From Akkermansiaceae bacterium (GTDB taxonomy: Bacteria; Verrucomicrobiota; Verrucomicrobiia; Verrucomicrobiales; DEV007), in the NCBI GenBank assembly GCA_024233005.1, contig JACKQE010000011.1, positions 134,903 to 198,902 on the forward strand: 64,000 bases of DNA, in the 5' to 3' direction. Below the pieces are notes generated by a model that worked only from the letters and a program-made list of their open reading frames with translations, was not told where the DNA came from and did no database searches. This document shows positions 56,963 to 64,000 of the stretch, piece after piece (the first letter of the stretch is position 1; each line of letters opens with the position of its first letter). A program made the position numbers and the translations under genes.

Positions 56963-58240
56963 TCAGGCCGAGCCAGCCTCCAGCCCGGTCAGGGGGCCGG
57001 TGCTGCTGCCGAATTGGTCCGCCTCGATGCCCAGGCGCTGCAGCATGCTGACATAGAGATTGCAGAGCGGCGGGCCGTGATTGGCATCGAAGGCGAGGTG
57101 CTGGCCGTGCTTGAAGCCGCCCCCGGCAAAAATCACCGGCAGGTTTCGCGTCGAGTGGCTCGCGGCGCTGCCGAGATTGCTGCTGAAGAAAACCATGGTG
57201 TGGTCGAGCAGGCTTCCGCCTTGTTCCTGTGTTTTCTTCAAGTTTCCGAGCAGTTCCCGCACCAGCTGCATCTGGCCGAGTTCAACGAGTTTCAGCTGGG
57301 CCAGCTTCACGGGATCCTGACCGTGATGTGAGAGATCGTGGTGGCCCATGGTCACGCCGGGCACCGGGGGCACTCCGCTGGTGCCTAGCAGGAGCATGGT
57401 CACGAGCCGTGTTGAGTCCGTCTGCAGCGCGAGATGCGTCAGGTCAAACATGAGCCGTGTTTTGCCGATCAGGTCTGTGGAGTTTAGGTTGTTCTGGGGC
57501 GGTTTGGCATCGACCTGGGGCTTTGGCTTCAATGCCCACTCCTGCGCCGTGACCATGCGCTGCTCCAGTTCGCGGACACTGGTGAAATACTCATCGATTT
57601 TCTCGCGGTCGCGGCGGCCGAGCGATGGGGCCATGCGCTTGGCTTGCTCGCTCACCGTGTCGAGAATGCTTTTGCCGTTGCGCAAACGGCGCCGTTGCTC
57701 CTCGACTTCCTCAGGCCGACCTTCGAGGAACAGGCGCGCGAACACCGTGGCCGGCCACAAATCCGGCGGCACCAGCGCCCCGCTGCGCGTCCAGGACAAC
57801 CCGAAGCCCTCCGCCGACAGCGAGAGGCTCGGCACGCGAGTCTGCCCGCCGATCCTCTCGGCCGCGAACTGATCCAGCGAAATGCTGTTGCGGAACCCGG
57901 CGCGGATCTCCGGGTGCGGAGCGGCGGTGAGGAAACTGTAGATCGAGTCATGGCTCGATCCGACTTCCGGATGCGACAGGCCCGAGATCACGCTGAAGTC
58001 GTTCCTGAAATCCGCGATCGGTTCCAGATAAGGCGTGAGCGGGTAGTCTCGTCCGTTTTGTTCAGGATTCAAAAACGGGGTATGAATCCCCAGCGGCGTG
58101 CAGATGCAGACCAGGCGGCGAGGAGGCGTGGCGTTTTCCGCCGCGCGACCGCGTGGCGCCAAGCCTTCGAGGAACGGCAGGCCCAGCGTCACTCCTGCGC
58201 CGCGGAGGAAGTGACGTCGGGTGAGTCGGGGCATCTTCAT
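56963..58240 (-). CDS. DUF1552 family exported protein
   Basis: The 425-residue protein has a Tat-like start (LTRRHFLRGAGVTLGLPFLEGLAP). It contains segments seen in DUF1552 proteins: CICTPLGIHTPFLNPEQNG, DFSVISGLSHPEVG, QTDSTRLVTMLLLGTSG, HHDLSHHGQDPVKLAQL, and NLPVIFAGGGFKHGQH. DUF1552 proteins are found in planctomycetes, verrucomicrobia and myxobacteria next to a DUF1592-type cytochrome protein, as here (12 bases upstream). The function is unknown. The pairing parallels the DUF1501/PSD1 pair at 6504-10356. Confidence 0.93.
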   Translation of the reverse strand: MKMPRLTRRHFLRGAGVTLGLPFLEGLAPRGRAAENATPPRRLVCICTPLGIHTPFLNPEQNGRDYPLTPYLEPIADFRNDFSVISGLSHPEVGSSHDSIYSFLTAAPHPEIRAGFRNSISLDQFAAERIGGQTRVPSLSLSAEGFGLSWTRSGALVPPDLWPATVFARLFLEGRPEEVEEQRRRLRNGKSILDTVSEQAKRMAPSLGRRDREKIDEYFTSVRELEQRMVTAQEWALKPKPQVDAKPPQNNLNSTDLIGKTRLMFDLTHLALQTDSTRLVTMLLLGTSGVPPVPGVTMGHHDLSHHGQDPVKLAQLKLVELGQMQLVRELLGNLKKTQEQGGSLLDHTMVFFSSNLGSAASHSTRNLPVIFAGGGFKHGQHLAFDANHGPPLCNLYVSMLQRLGIEADQFGSSTGPLTGLEAGSA

Positions 58241-58252
58241 GGCGGGTTGCGG

Positions 58253-60607
58253 TTAGTTTGTCTGGAACAGTTCACTGTCGACGATCTCGTGGATCAAGGT
58301 TCGGAAGCCAAATCCTTTTGCTTTGGCCTTGGCGACGATGGCCTCGATCTTCGCGTGGTCGGCGCGTTCGGGGGGAGCGCCGGTGCCATAGGTGATAAGC
58401 TTGGTGGTGAGCGCCTTGGCAAACTGGTCCTGGTCGTCCAGCAGCAGTTGCTTGAACTCGTCGCTGTTCTTGAACGCGCGGCCGTCGGGCAGCACATCGG
58501 CGGGATCGACCTTCAAGCCCTTGCGGAAGTTCGCGGGGCGGCCGTCGAGCACATAGTCCTCGCGGTAGCCGCCGATCACATCGAAGCTTTCCAGGGCGAA
58601 GCCGGGCGGATCGATCTTCACGTGGCAGGTCGCACAGGACTCGACCTGGCGGTGTTTCGCAAGCTGTTGCCGGATGCCGGTGGTGCCGCGGATGTCCGGC
58701 TCCAGCGGCGGGATGTTTGCGGGCGGCGGCTTCGGAGGGGTGCCGAGGAGGCGGTCGAGCACCCACGCGCCACGCACGACGGGGGAGGTGCTGGTGCCAT
58801 TGGCGGTGACCTTGAGCACACTCGCCATCGTGAGCACCCCCCCGCGGTGCGTCCCGGGCGCGAGTTGGGTCTTGTGGAACTCCCAGCCGTTCACACCTTC
58901 GATGCCGTAGTGCTTCGCGAGGCGTCCGTTGAGCAGGGTGAAATCGGAGGCGAGGAAGTTCGTGATGCTGAGATCCTCCTTGATCAACTCGTTGAAGAAC
59001 AGCTCCGTCTCCAGCTGCATCGACGCGCGCAGCATGTCATCATACTGGGGATAGACGAGGCGGTTCGGCATCGTGAAGTCCAGTTCGCGCAGGTTGAGCC
59101 ACTGACCGGTGAAGTTCGTCGTGAAGGCGGCGGCCTTGGGGCTTCTCAGGAGGCGGTCCACCTGCGCCTGCCTCACGGAGGGATCACGGAGTCGGTGCTG
59201 TTCGGCGAGCGTGAGCAACTCCTCATCCGGCGTGCTGCTCCAGAGGAAGTAGGAAAGGCGGCTCGCCAGGGCGAAGTCATCGAGGGGGCCCGGGCTCTCT
59301 CGCAGGAAGAGGAATTCCGGCGCGATCATGATGGCGCCAAGTCCGACACGGATTGCCTTCTCAAAGGATTGCGGTTCGGCGAGCCGGTTCGCCACGAGCT
59401 CCAGATAGGGCCGCAGGTCCTCGTCGGTCACCGGTCGGCGAAAGGCGCGGCGCGCGAACTTCCGCAGAATGCGCTCCGCATCCGCCATCGGATCCTCGGA
59501 GGTGACTTCCACGCGGTCGCTCTGGTTGGGGATCGGGGACTTGTCCTGCCTCATCTCCCCGAAGATCCGGCGGTGGCTTTCCGGCGGCCAGGTCTCATTG
59601 AGCGGCCCTTCCATCTCCACCCAGTCGACCGCCAGCCCGGCTCCCTCCCAGGCCTCGGCTCCGACCTTGCTCACCGTCTGCGCGTTCGGCAGATCATAGG
59701 GCAGGATGACAATGGAAGTGCGCGGTTCCATCTGATCCTCGAACGTGATGATCTTCGCCTGGTCCGGTGGCGCGTCGAAGTAACTCACCAGATGTGCCTT
59801 GGGACCGCCCATGCCACCGCCCCCGCTATGAACACTGAAAGTCACCGGCTTGCCCTGGCTCTGGATCCCGGAGACCGACAGGCGGAAGCGGTATCGTCCC
59901 CGCTCCTTGATGTAGAACATGGTGGCCGCCACCCACCCGGAGGAGGAGAACATCACCACGCGACCATCTTCGTGTTTGCGGAAGACATTCTCGGAGTTGG
60001 CCTTCACCTGGTAGGCCTCCTTCAGTACGGTGTGCTGTTGCTCCCGCTTCGGCGGCTTGGGGCGGTTGGAGATGGCCTGGTCCAGCGCCGCCTCGGCCGC
60101 TACCAGATACTGGTCCATCAGAAACGAGGAGGTGTGGAGCGCGTCGCCCACGTTGTCGAACCCGTGAGCCGGCGTATCCATCGGCAGCAGGTCCTTGAGC
60201 TTGGCCGTGGTCCCCAGCAGGTCGTTGACGGTGTTCTCATACTCGGTGCGGTTCAGCCTTCGCAGCACCACGCGGCCCTCTCTCCCGGCAAACGCGGACA
60301 CTTGCGCACCGATCCATTCATTCAAGGCCTTCACCTCCTGTTCCGGCGGGCGCGGCTTGGATTTCGGCGGCATCTCTCCGGAGGCGAGCTGTTCCTGCAC
60401 GCTTTCCCAGCGTTCGCGGTTGCCCTTGTCCGCGAAATCCAGCGACAATTCGGCAATGCGCCAGTCGCCCTTCGGCTGGTCCCCGCCGTGGCACTTCACG
60501 CAGTGCGCCTCGAAAAAGGCGCGGTGAGGATCGCCCGGTGCCGCAGTGGCCCACGTCGCCCCGGCGAGGAGGATGAACGGAGCCTGGGAGAGTGAGGACA
60601 ACTTCAT
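58253..60607 (-). CDS. DUF1592-type protein with N-terminal planctomycete cytochrome domain
   Basis: The 784-residue protein begins with a signal peptide (LSQAPFILLAGATWATAA). A heme-binding domain with HCVKCHGG (about 35-42) and KGDWRIAELSLDF follows. DUF1587 contains LRRLNRTEYENTVNDLLG (about 117). Further segments are typical of DUF1595/DUF1592 (RRAFRRPVTDEDLRPYLEL, ASRLSYFLWSSTPDEEL), DUF1588 (HRGGVLTMASVLKVTANG) and DUF1585 (HVKIDPPGFALESFDVIGGYR, LTTKLITYGTG). The module order is standard. It precedes the DUF1552 gene in one transcript. Confidence 0.93.
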   Translation of the reverse strand: MKLSSLSQAPFILLAGATWATAAPGDPHRAFFEAHCVKCHGGDQPKGDWRIAELSLDFADKGNRERWESVQEQLASGEMPPKSKPRPPEQEVKALNEWIGAQVSAFAGREGRVVLRRLNRTEYENTVNDLLGTTAKLKDLLPMDTPAHGFDNVGDALHTSSFLMDQYLVAAEAALDQAISNRPKPPKREQQHTVLKEAYQVKANSENVFRKHEDGRVVMFSSSGWVAATMFYIKERGRYRFRLSVSGIQSQGKPVTFSVHSGGGGMGGPKAHLVSYFDAPPDQAKIITFEDQMEPRTSIVILPYDLPNAQTVSKVGAEAWEGAGLAVDWVEMEGPLNETWPPESHRRIFGEMRQDKSPIPNQSDRVEVTSEDPMADAERILRKFARRAFRRPVTDEDLRPYLELVANRLAEPQSFEKAIRVGLGAIMIAPEFLFLRESPGPLDDFALASRLSYFLWSSTPDEELLTLAEQHRLRDPSVRQAQVDRLLRSPKAAAFTTNFTGQWLNLRELDFTMPNRLVYPQYDDMLRASMQLETELFFNELIKEDLSITNFLASDFTLLNGRLAKHYGIEGVNGWEFHKTQLAPGTHRGGVLTMASVLKVTANGTSTSPVVRGAWVLDRLLGTPPKPPPANIPPLEPDIRGTTGIRQQLAKHRQVESCATCHVKIDPPGFALESFDVIGGYREDYVLDGRPANFRKGLKVDPADVLPDGRAFKNSDEFKQLLLDDQDQFAKALTTKLITYGTGAPPERADHAKIEAIVAKAKAKGFGFRTLIHEIVDSELFQTN

Positions 60608-60833
60608 ACGGATTCGGTCAGGTGGCCGCGTGGAGGGTTTTCGGCATCCTTTTGGCAACGGACTTTGCCCTGGCGGCATTCCCGCCGACCATGGCGCTGA
60701 ACCAGTACAGCTCGGAATTCCCGTTTTCAACCCCGCCGTTCCCGCAACGTCGCTCGGGCTGAGTGCTTCGTCACTTGCCCCCAGTTCAGGGGCCTTGCCT
60801 TGGCCTCAACATCCACATCCGAGCGTATCGGTT

Positions 60834-61009
60834 TCACCTCCAGGGTAAATGAGTGCGGTTAGCTCCCCCAAATTCGTGCTTCCACAAGGTGTAAGTAACC
60901 GGAGTGGTTTCGTCGCTGATTCCAGCAGCCTGATGGGCACCAAGCGGCAGCGCTGCGGTCCAGATCAGCGCAAGGAAGAACATGCGACAGTGGCAACAGT
61001 TGGTTTCAT
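60834..61009 (-). pseudogene. Frameshifted gene for a small secreted protein
   Basis: A start ATG at 61009 overlaps the TGA of the upstream gene (ATGA) and has AAGGAG six bases before it, so it is a strong initiation site. It reads MKPTVATVACSSLR and stops. A second phase, entered by a one-base shift, continues as FFLALIWTAALPLGAHQAAG and then SDETTPVTYTLWKHEFGG to a TGA at 60834-60836. That completes a signal peptide and a short mature part. Together they look like one gene broken by a frameshift. A sequencing error or programmed shift cannot be excluded. I do not recognise the family. Confidence 0.45.
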
Positions 61010-61635
61010 GGTGGACTCCTTCCCTGCAGCCGTGACTCCGAATCCTGCCGCCCGCTCCTGGGACGGTCTTCCGACTCTGGTTGAGGTTTCTTCGGATCCT
61101 GGGATTTCGAATCTGGAGTGGTCAGGGGTTGGTCAGTGCCGCCCTGTTCTCTTCTGGCTTGAGTTTCTTGGTAGAGCTTCGTGTATTCCTCATCTTCATT
61201 GAGAATGGGGATCTTAAGTTCCTCGAGCAACTTCCGGATTTCTTGCCAATTCCATTCACGCTCGGGAAGCCCCTTGGGGGAACTCGCGACATTGCCGCAT
61301 TGGAAGCAGAGCTCGATGTGCCCCATGGCCTTCCCCTCCTTATCGAAGAATACGAATCCGTGATGCGGCAGGTAGCAAAAGGCACCTGGTATACGCATTT
61401 CCTTCGAGCGGATGGCCTCTTTCAGTCTTTCCATTTGATCCTCTGAAAGTTTGGCGCCACCAACATTGATGATTCCCCTGTGAAGCTTTCCCTGTCTCAA
61501 AAGGGACAGGTTCTGCACCTCTTGGGTATAGTCGTAGACATAGGCGCGAATTTCATGAATCTCCCGAGGCAACCAGTTCGCCTGCGCGCTGAGTGCTGGT
61601 GTAGCGAAAATGAATAGTCCTAGCAGGAGTTTCAT
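61006..61635 (-). CDS. Exported protein with HHGFVF and CFQC motifs, family unknown
   Basis: The 209-residue protein from MKLLLGLFIF has a signal peptide (ending PALSAQA). The mature part contains KLHRGIINVGGAKLSEDQM, FCYLPHHGFVFFDKEGKAMGHIE, and LCFQCGNVASSPKGLPE. The CFQC pair may bind metal or form a disulfide. A charged, Gln/Ser/Arg-rich tail (about 155-209) ends the protein. I do not recognise the family. Its stop overlaps the start of a frameshifted downstream gene. Confidence 0.75.
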   Translation of the reverse strand: MKLLLGLFIFATPALSAQANWLPREIHEIRAYVYDYTQEVQNLSLLRQGKLHRGIINVGGAKLSEDQMERLKEAIRSKEMRIPGAFCYLPHHGFVFFDKEGKAMGHIELCFQCGNVASSPKGLPEREWNWQEIRKLLEELKIPILNEDEEYTKLYQETQARREQGGTDQPLTTPDSKSQDPKKPQPESEDRPRSGRQDSESRLQGRSPP

Positions 61636-62345
61636 ACCTTGAGAAAACATGCGAGGCAGGGCAGTTCGACCCGGGAACACGTCCTCGGTTGGAGAATAAG
61701 GATGTCAATCAAGGATGTCAATCAACTCGCGGCTGGATAGGGTTCATTAGCGTTGGATAATAGTCGTACTAATCTAGGGATCAGCTGACTGAGAATGAAA
61801 AAGGGTCCCTGAAAGCGCCTGAAATTTCCGGGCGACCAGCACGCTTTGAATGTTCCAATGCCATCTTCTGGCCCCTGCCGGTTTCCTTCTCGCCCCCCTC
61901 CCATCGGTCCCCAAGGGCGACACCTTCCTAAAACCATCTCGTCATGCCTCTCGGTCATTTCTTCCGCCCATCCATGACCCGCCCGCCCATTCACCAGCGT
62001 TTCGGCCCCGCCCCCTCAGCATTCCTCTGGGGCATCCTTGACACCCTGCTCGCCAAGCGGTTTCCAGCCATTGCAAGTGACCTTGCCGCAGGGCGTCAAA
62101 TCCAGTTCTGCGCTGCCAAAGAGTCCTGGCACTGAGCCGTGGACTCGCGCCCACAAGCGGGTTTCATCACCTCGAGGCCAAGGTGCTTGCCGCGATGACT
62201 TTCCCTCTGTTGACACTCCAACGGCAGGCCCCAATCGTCCCAATCATTGGAAGCCACTCGAGGATTGCTGAAATTGACGCGAATGGAATCGGACGTGCCG
62301 TCGAGAATCTATTCTCCGCGAAATGGCTGTGCACAAGCACAGCGC
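61636..62345. other. Intergenic region with a short tandem repeat and no convincing gene
   Basis: Two copies of a 13-base unit (AAGGATGTCAATC) lie side by side at 61698-61723. Otherwise several short frames overlap on both strands with none standing out, and codon composition looks random. No promoter, tRNA or terminator was seen. Confidence 0.35.
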
Positions 62346-62720
62346 TCAATCGTGCTTGCCTCGAATATGCCGTGCCCCCCGAAAGATCATCAGGTACATC
62401 CCACTTACTAAAAATCCTGCAAGCAGCCCTGTGATGGCTCCAGCAATAGCTCCGACGAACCAAGGTGTCTTCCAGTCAGGAATCAAGAGCACCAAAATCG
62501 TTCCCAGCACTGTGAAAATGACAATCGACCAGAGTAGGAACACTGCCTGGAACTTGTTGTCGCTACCTCGAAAATTCACTCCTATCACAGTGTCCGAGAT
62601 AATGTTGTATGTCGCCCGACCCGGTGTCACCTCCCCGTTTTCCTTTACCGGGGTAGCCGGCGAAGGCTGGGATGGAGGGAAAGGTGGCTTTGGGATCGGT
62701 GGCGGCTCGTTATGGTCCAT
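62346..62720 (-). CDS. Small membrane protein with proline-rich N-terminus
   Basis: The 124-residue protein from MDHNEPPPIP has a proline-rich soluble start (about 4-32), a middle segment (GRATYNIISDTVIGVNFRGSDN), and two hydrophobic helices (AVFLLWSIVIFTVLGTILVLLI and FVGAIAGAITGLLAGFLVSGMY). A basic tail (RGARHIRGKHD) follows. I do not recognise the family. The helices and clean layout suggest a real gene despite a weak ribosome site. Confidence 0.6.
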   Translation of the reverse strand: MDHNEPPPIPKPPFPPSQPSPATPVKENGEVTPGRATYNIISDTVIGVNFRGSDNKFQAVFLLWSIVIFTVLGTILVLLIPDWKTPWFVGAIAGAITGLLAGFLVSGMYLMIFRGARHIRGKHD

Positions 62721-63524
62721 TTGAGGCAACGGTTTTTGGAGAACGTCTGAGCGCATGCGCCCCTTGCCAACGAGGGAGAGCGTTGAACGCGGGGTGAGGA
62801 TTGTCGTTTTGGCAAGTCATCGGAACACGGCGGCTGATAGGGGTTGGCATTTCGCGGTTTGGTCTCCGGGCGATTTGTTTTCCGGTGGAAGCTGTGCATC
62901 GGCAAGCGACCTGCCTGCAGGCGCTAGCCAAGTGATTGTGTTTGGCTTGTCATCCTGCGTTCCGAGTGTCTCGTTCAAGCAAAAGGCGGAGATCTTCATC
63001 ACCTGGATGTGCGTAACACCTAGATTCGCAGTCACCTTGGCCTTGGAGAAAACCGCGATCATCTGGTGCGCCTTGTCTCCCTACTTGGCGTGAATTCTGC
63101 CGCCAACCAAAACAATGAGATTGCTCTCTTCTGGAAAGCCGTCACCTGCGCCGGCGATTCGGCGGGGCGGGGAGATTGCGTGAACGGGAGACTCAGGAAA
63201 GGCTCCTCCGACAAGCACCGGCCGCGATACGATGGTGGCGGCAATACTCGCTCCTGTGCCAAGTGGATTTCCATCTAGTTCAGTTCCGAGAAGGCTGGTG
63301 GGATGGTAGACCTGTATCAATGAATTCTCTGCCTGCAACGAACCTGGCAGACCTCCAACCATGATAGCGAGGAACGAAAAGGAATCTTCATATGGATATA
63401 GACCGACCCGCATCACGGGGTGGCGGGACTTGGTTTTGTTTTCAAAAAGCTGCTGGCGACCGCCACTCCCGTGCTTGCGATGTTTCGTCCGTTCATATCT
63501 GGCGAGTGGCGACAATCGGTTTGA
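62721..63524. other. Long region without a convincing gene
   Basis: Both strands contain frames of 60-145 codons, such as a minus-strand frame at 63081-63515, but none has a recognisable domain, signal peptide or ribosome site. I regard the region as non-coding or decayed. Confidence 0.35.
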
Positions 63525-63866
63525 TCACTTCAACAGTTCAATCAACAGGAGCACGGCAAACCGAACGACGATCCCGACAAGCAGGAACGCTCCCCATACC
63601 TGAGCTTGCAGTTTCAACGCCTTTCGCAACACGTAGCCAAATGGCTGATCTGGAATGCCGTTACGACCAACATGCCTAATGGTCACTCTATTGCTGGCCT
63701 GACACTTGGGACATGTCAATGATCGCCGGAGGCCATAGGAGTACGCGTTTACTCGTTGGTAGCCAGCTTCGCTGATGTCAAATGTCCTTCCGCACGTCGG
63801 GCAATATGCCATCCATGCTCCCTGCGGATCATCAACAATTGGTGAAGTATCAGTTGCCGTAGGCAT
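63525..63866 (-). CDS. Small zinc-ribbon membrane protein
   Basis: The 113-residue protein has a zinc-ribbon-like pair CPTCGRTF (about 22-29) and CPKCQASN (about 52-59), then a C-terminal membrane helix (VWGAFLLVGIVVRFAVLLLIELL). The layout of a metal-binding head with one helix resembles regulatory or stress membrane proteins, but I cannot name the family. It is the last gene of the window on this side; the final 130 bases hold no recognisable feature. Confidence 0.6.
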   Translation of the reverse strand: MPTATDTSPIVDDPQGAWMAYCPTCGRTFDISEAGYQRVNAYSYGLRRSLTCPKCQASNRVTIRHVGRNGIPDQPFGYVLRKALKLQAQVWGAFLLVGIVVRFAVLLLIELLK

Positions 63867-64000
63867 TGATTGGTATTTTTGATTGGACGAACGCCTAACC
63901 TGGGCCGATCGCCGGGGCGGAGTGGCGCATCGTGACGGGATGGCGGGTTAAAGTTGCAGAAAGCATGGGCGACAGAACAGCCTCGATGGTTGGCGCCAGC

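Noticed and set aside
57644..60595. A 983-codon plus-strand frame opposite the DUF1592/DUF1552 genes
   Set aside because: It is an antisense shadow; the minus-strand proteins have full family motifs.
63081..63515. A 144-codon minus-strand frame in the right-hand gap
   Set aside because: It has no signal peptide, motif or ribosome site, and a neighbouring frame of similar quality overlaps the same gap.

Overview
The window is about 64 kb of GC-rich DNA from a bacterium of the Planctomycetes-Verrucomicrobia group, most likely Verrucomicrobiota. The main evidence is a set of exported protein families typical of that group: a DUF1501 protein paired with a PSCyt1/DUF1549/DUF1553 protein, a DUF1552 protein paired with a DUF1592-type cytochrome protein, sulfatases, and a Pirellula/Verrucomicrobium-type dehydrogenase with a C-terminal CxxCH domain. 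There are no rRNA genes, CRISPR arrays or intact insertion sequences. Three tRNA genes (Thr, Trp, Ala) are present.

Left part (1-17.7 kb). A secreted pre-peptidase-type protein is cut by the left edge. Next come two divergent, related gene pairs (1747-2223 with 803-1750, and 2407-3063 with 3107-4243). Each pair encodes a small membrane-anchored protein with a YPFSxFPMYS motif and an HTTM/gamma-carboxylase-like membrane protein. leuA follows, then the DUF1501/PSD1 pair, an outer-membrane beta-barrel protein, and an accessory stretch (12.3-16.4 kb). That stretch holds a PIG-L deacetylase, a sialidase-like protein and a dual-specificity phosphatase among fragments of dead genes: a beta-lactamase/FGE chimera, an IS110-like start, a CPxCG zinc-ribbon piece and a GH5 tail. 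An orphan ketosynthase closes the region.

Core part (17.8-31.4 kb). The conserved transcription/translation cluster reads left to right: tRNA-Thr, tuf, tRNA-Trp, secE, nusG, rplK, rplA, rplJ, rplL, rpoB, rpoC, ending at a strong intrinsic terminator. A candidate promoter lies ahead of tRNA-Thr, and hairpins lie in the rplJ-rplL and rplL-rpoB gaps.

Right part (31.5-64 kb). This is mainly catabolic, envelope and exported functions: an SDR oxidoreductase, exported aldose 1-epimerase, glutamate dehydrogenase, a coupled HlyD-like/terpenoid-cyclase-fold pair, an exported sugar isomerase-like protein, two outer-membrane barrels, a VOC protein, an SGNH-like hydrolase, a GntP permease, a DUF2237-photolyase-MauE/DoxX operon, a lone sulfatase, and a very large sulfatase-dehydrogenase-HEAT-cytochrome fusion (49075-53730). 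After these come an ABC ATPase plus solute-binding protein without a permease, tRNA-Ala, and the DUF1592/DUF1552 pair. The last 3 kb is gene-poor with a few small membrane or secreted proteins and one frameshifted gene.

The strongest candidates for something undescribed are the fused sulfatase/dehydrogenase/cytochrome protein and the divergent duplicated HTTM modules. All family assignments come from reading motifs in the translated sequence; no database search was run.
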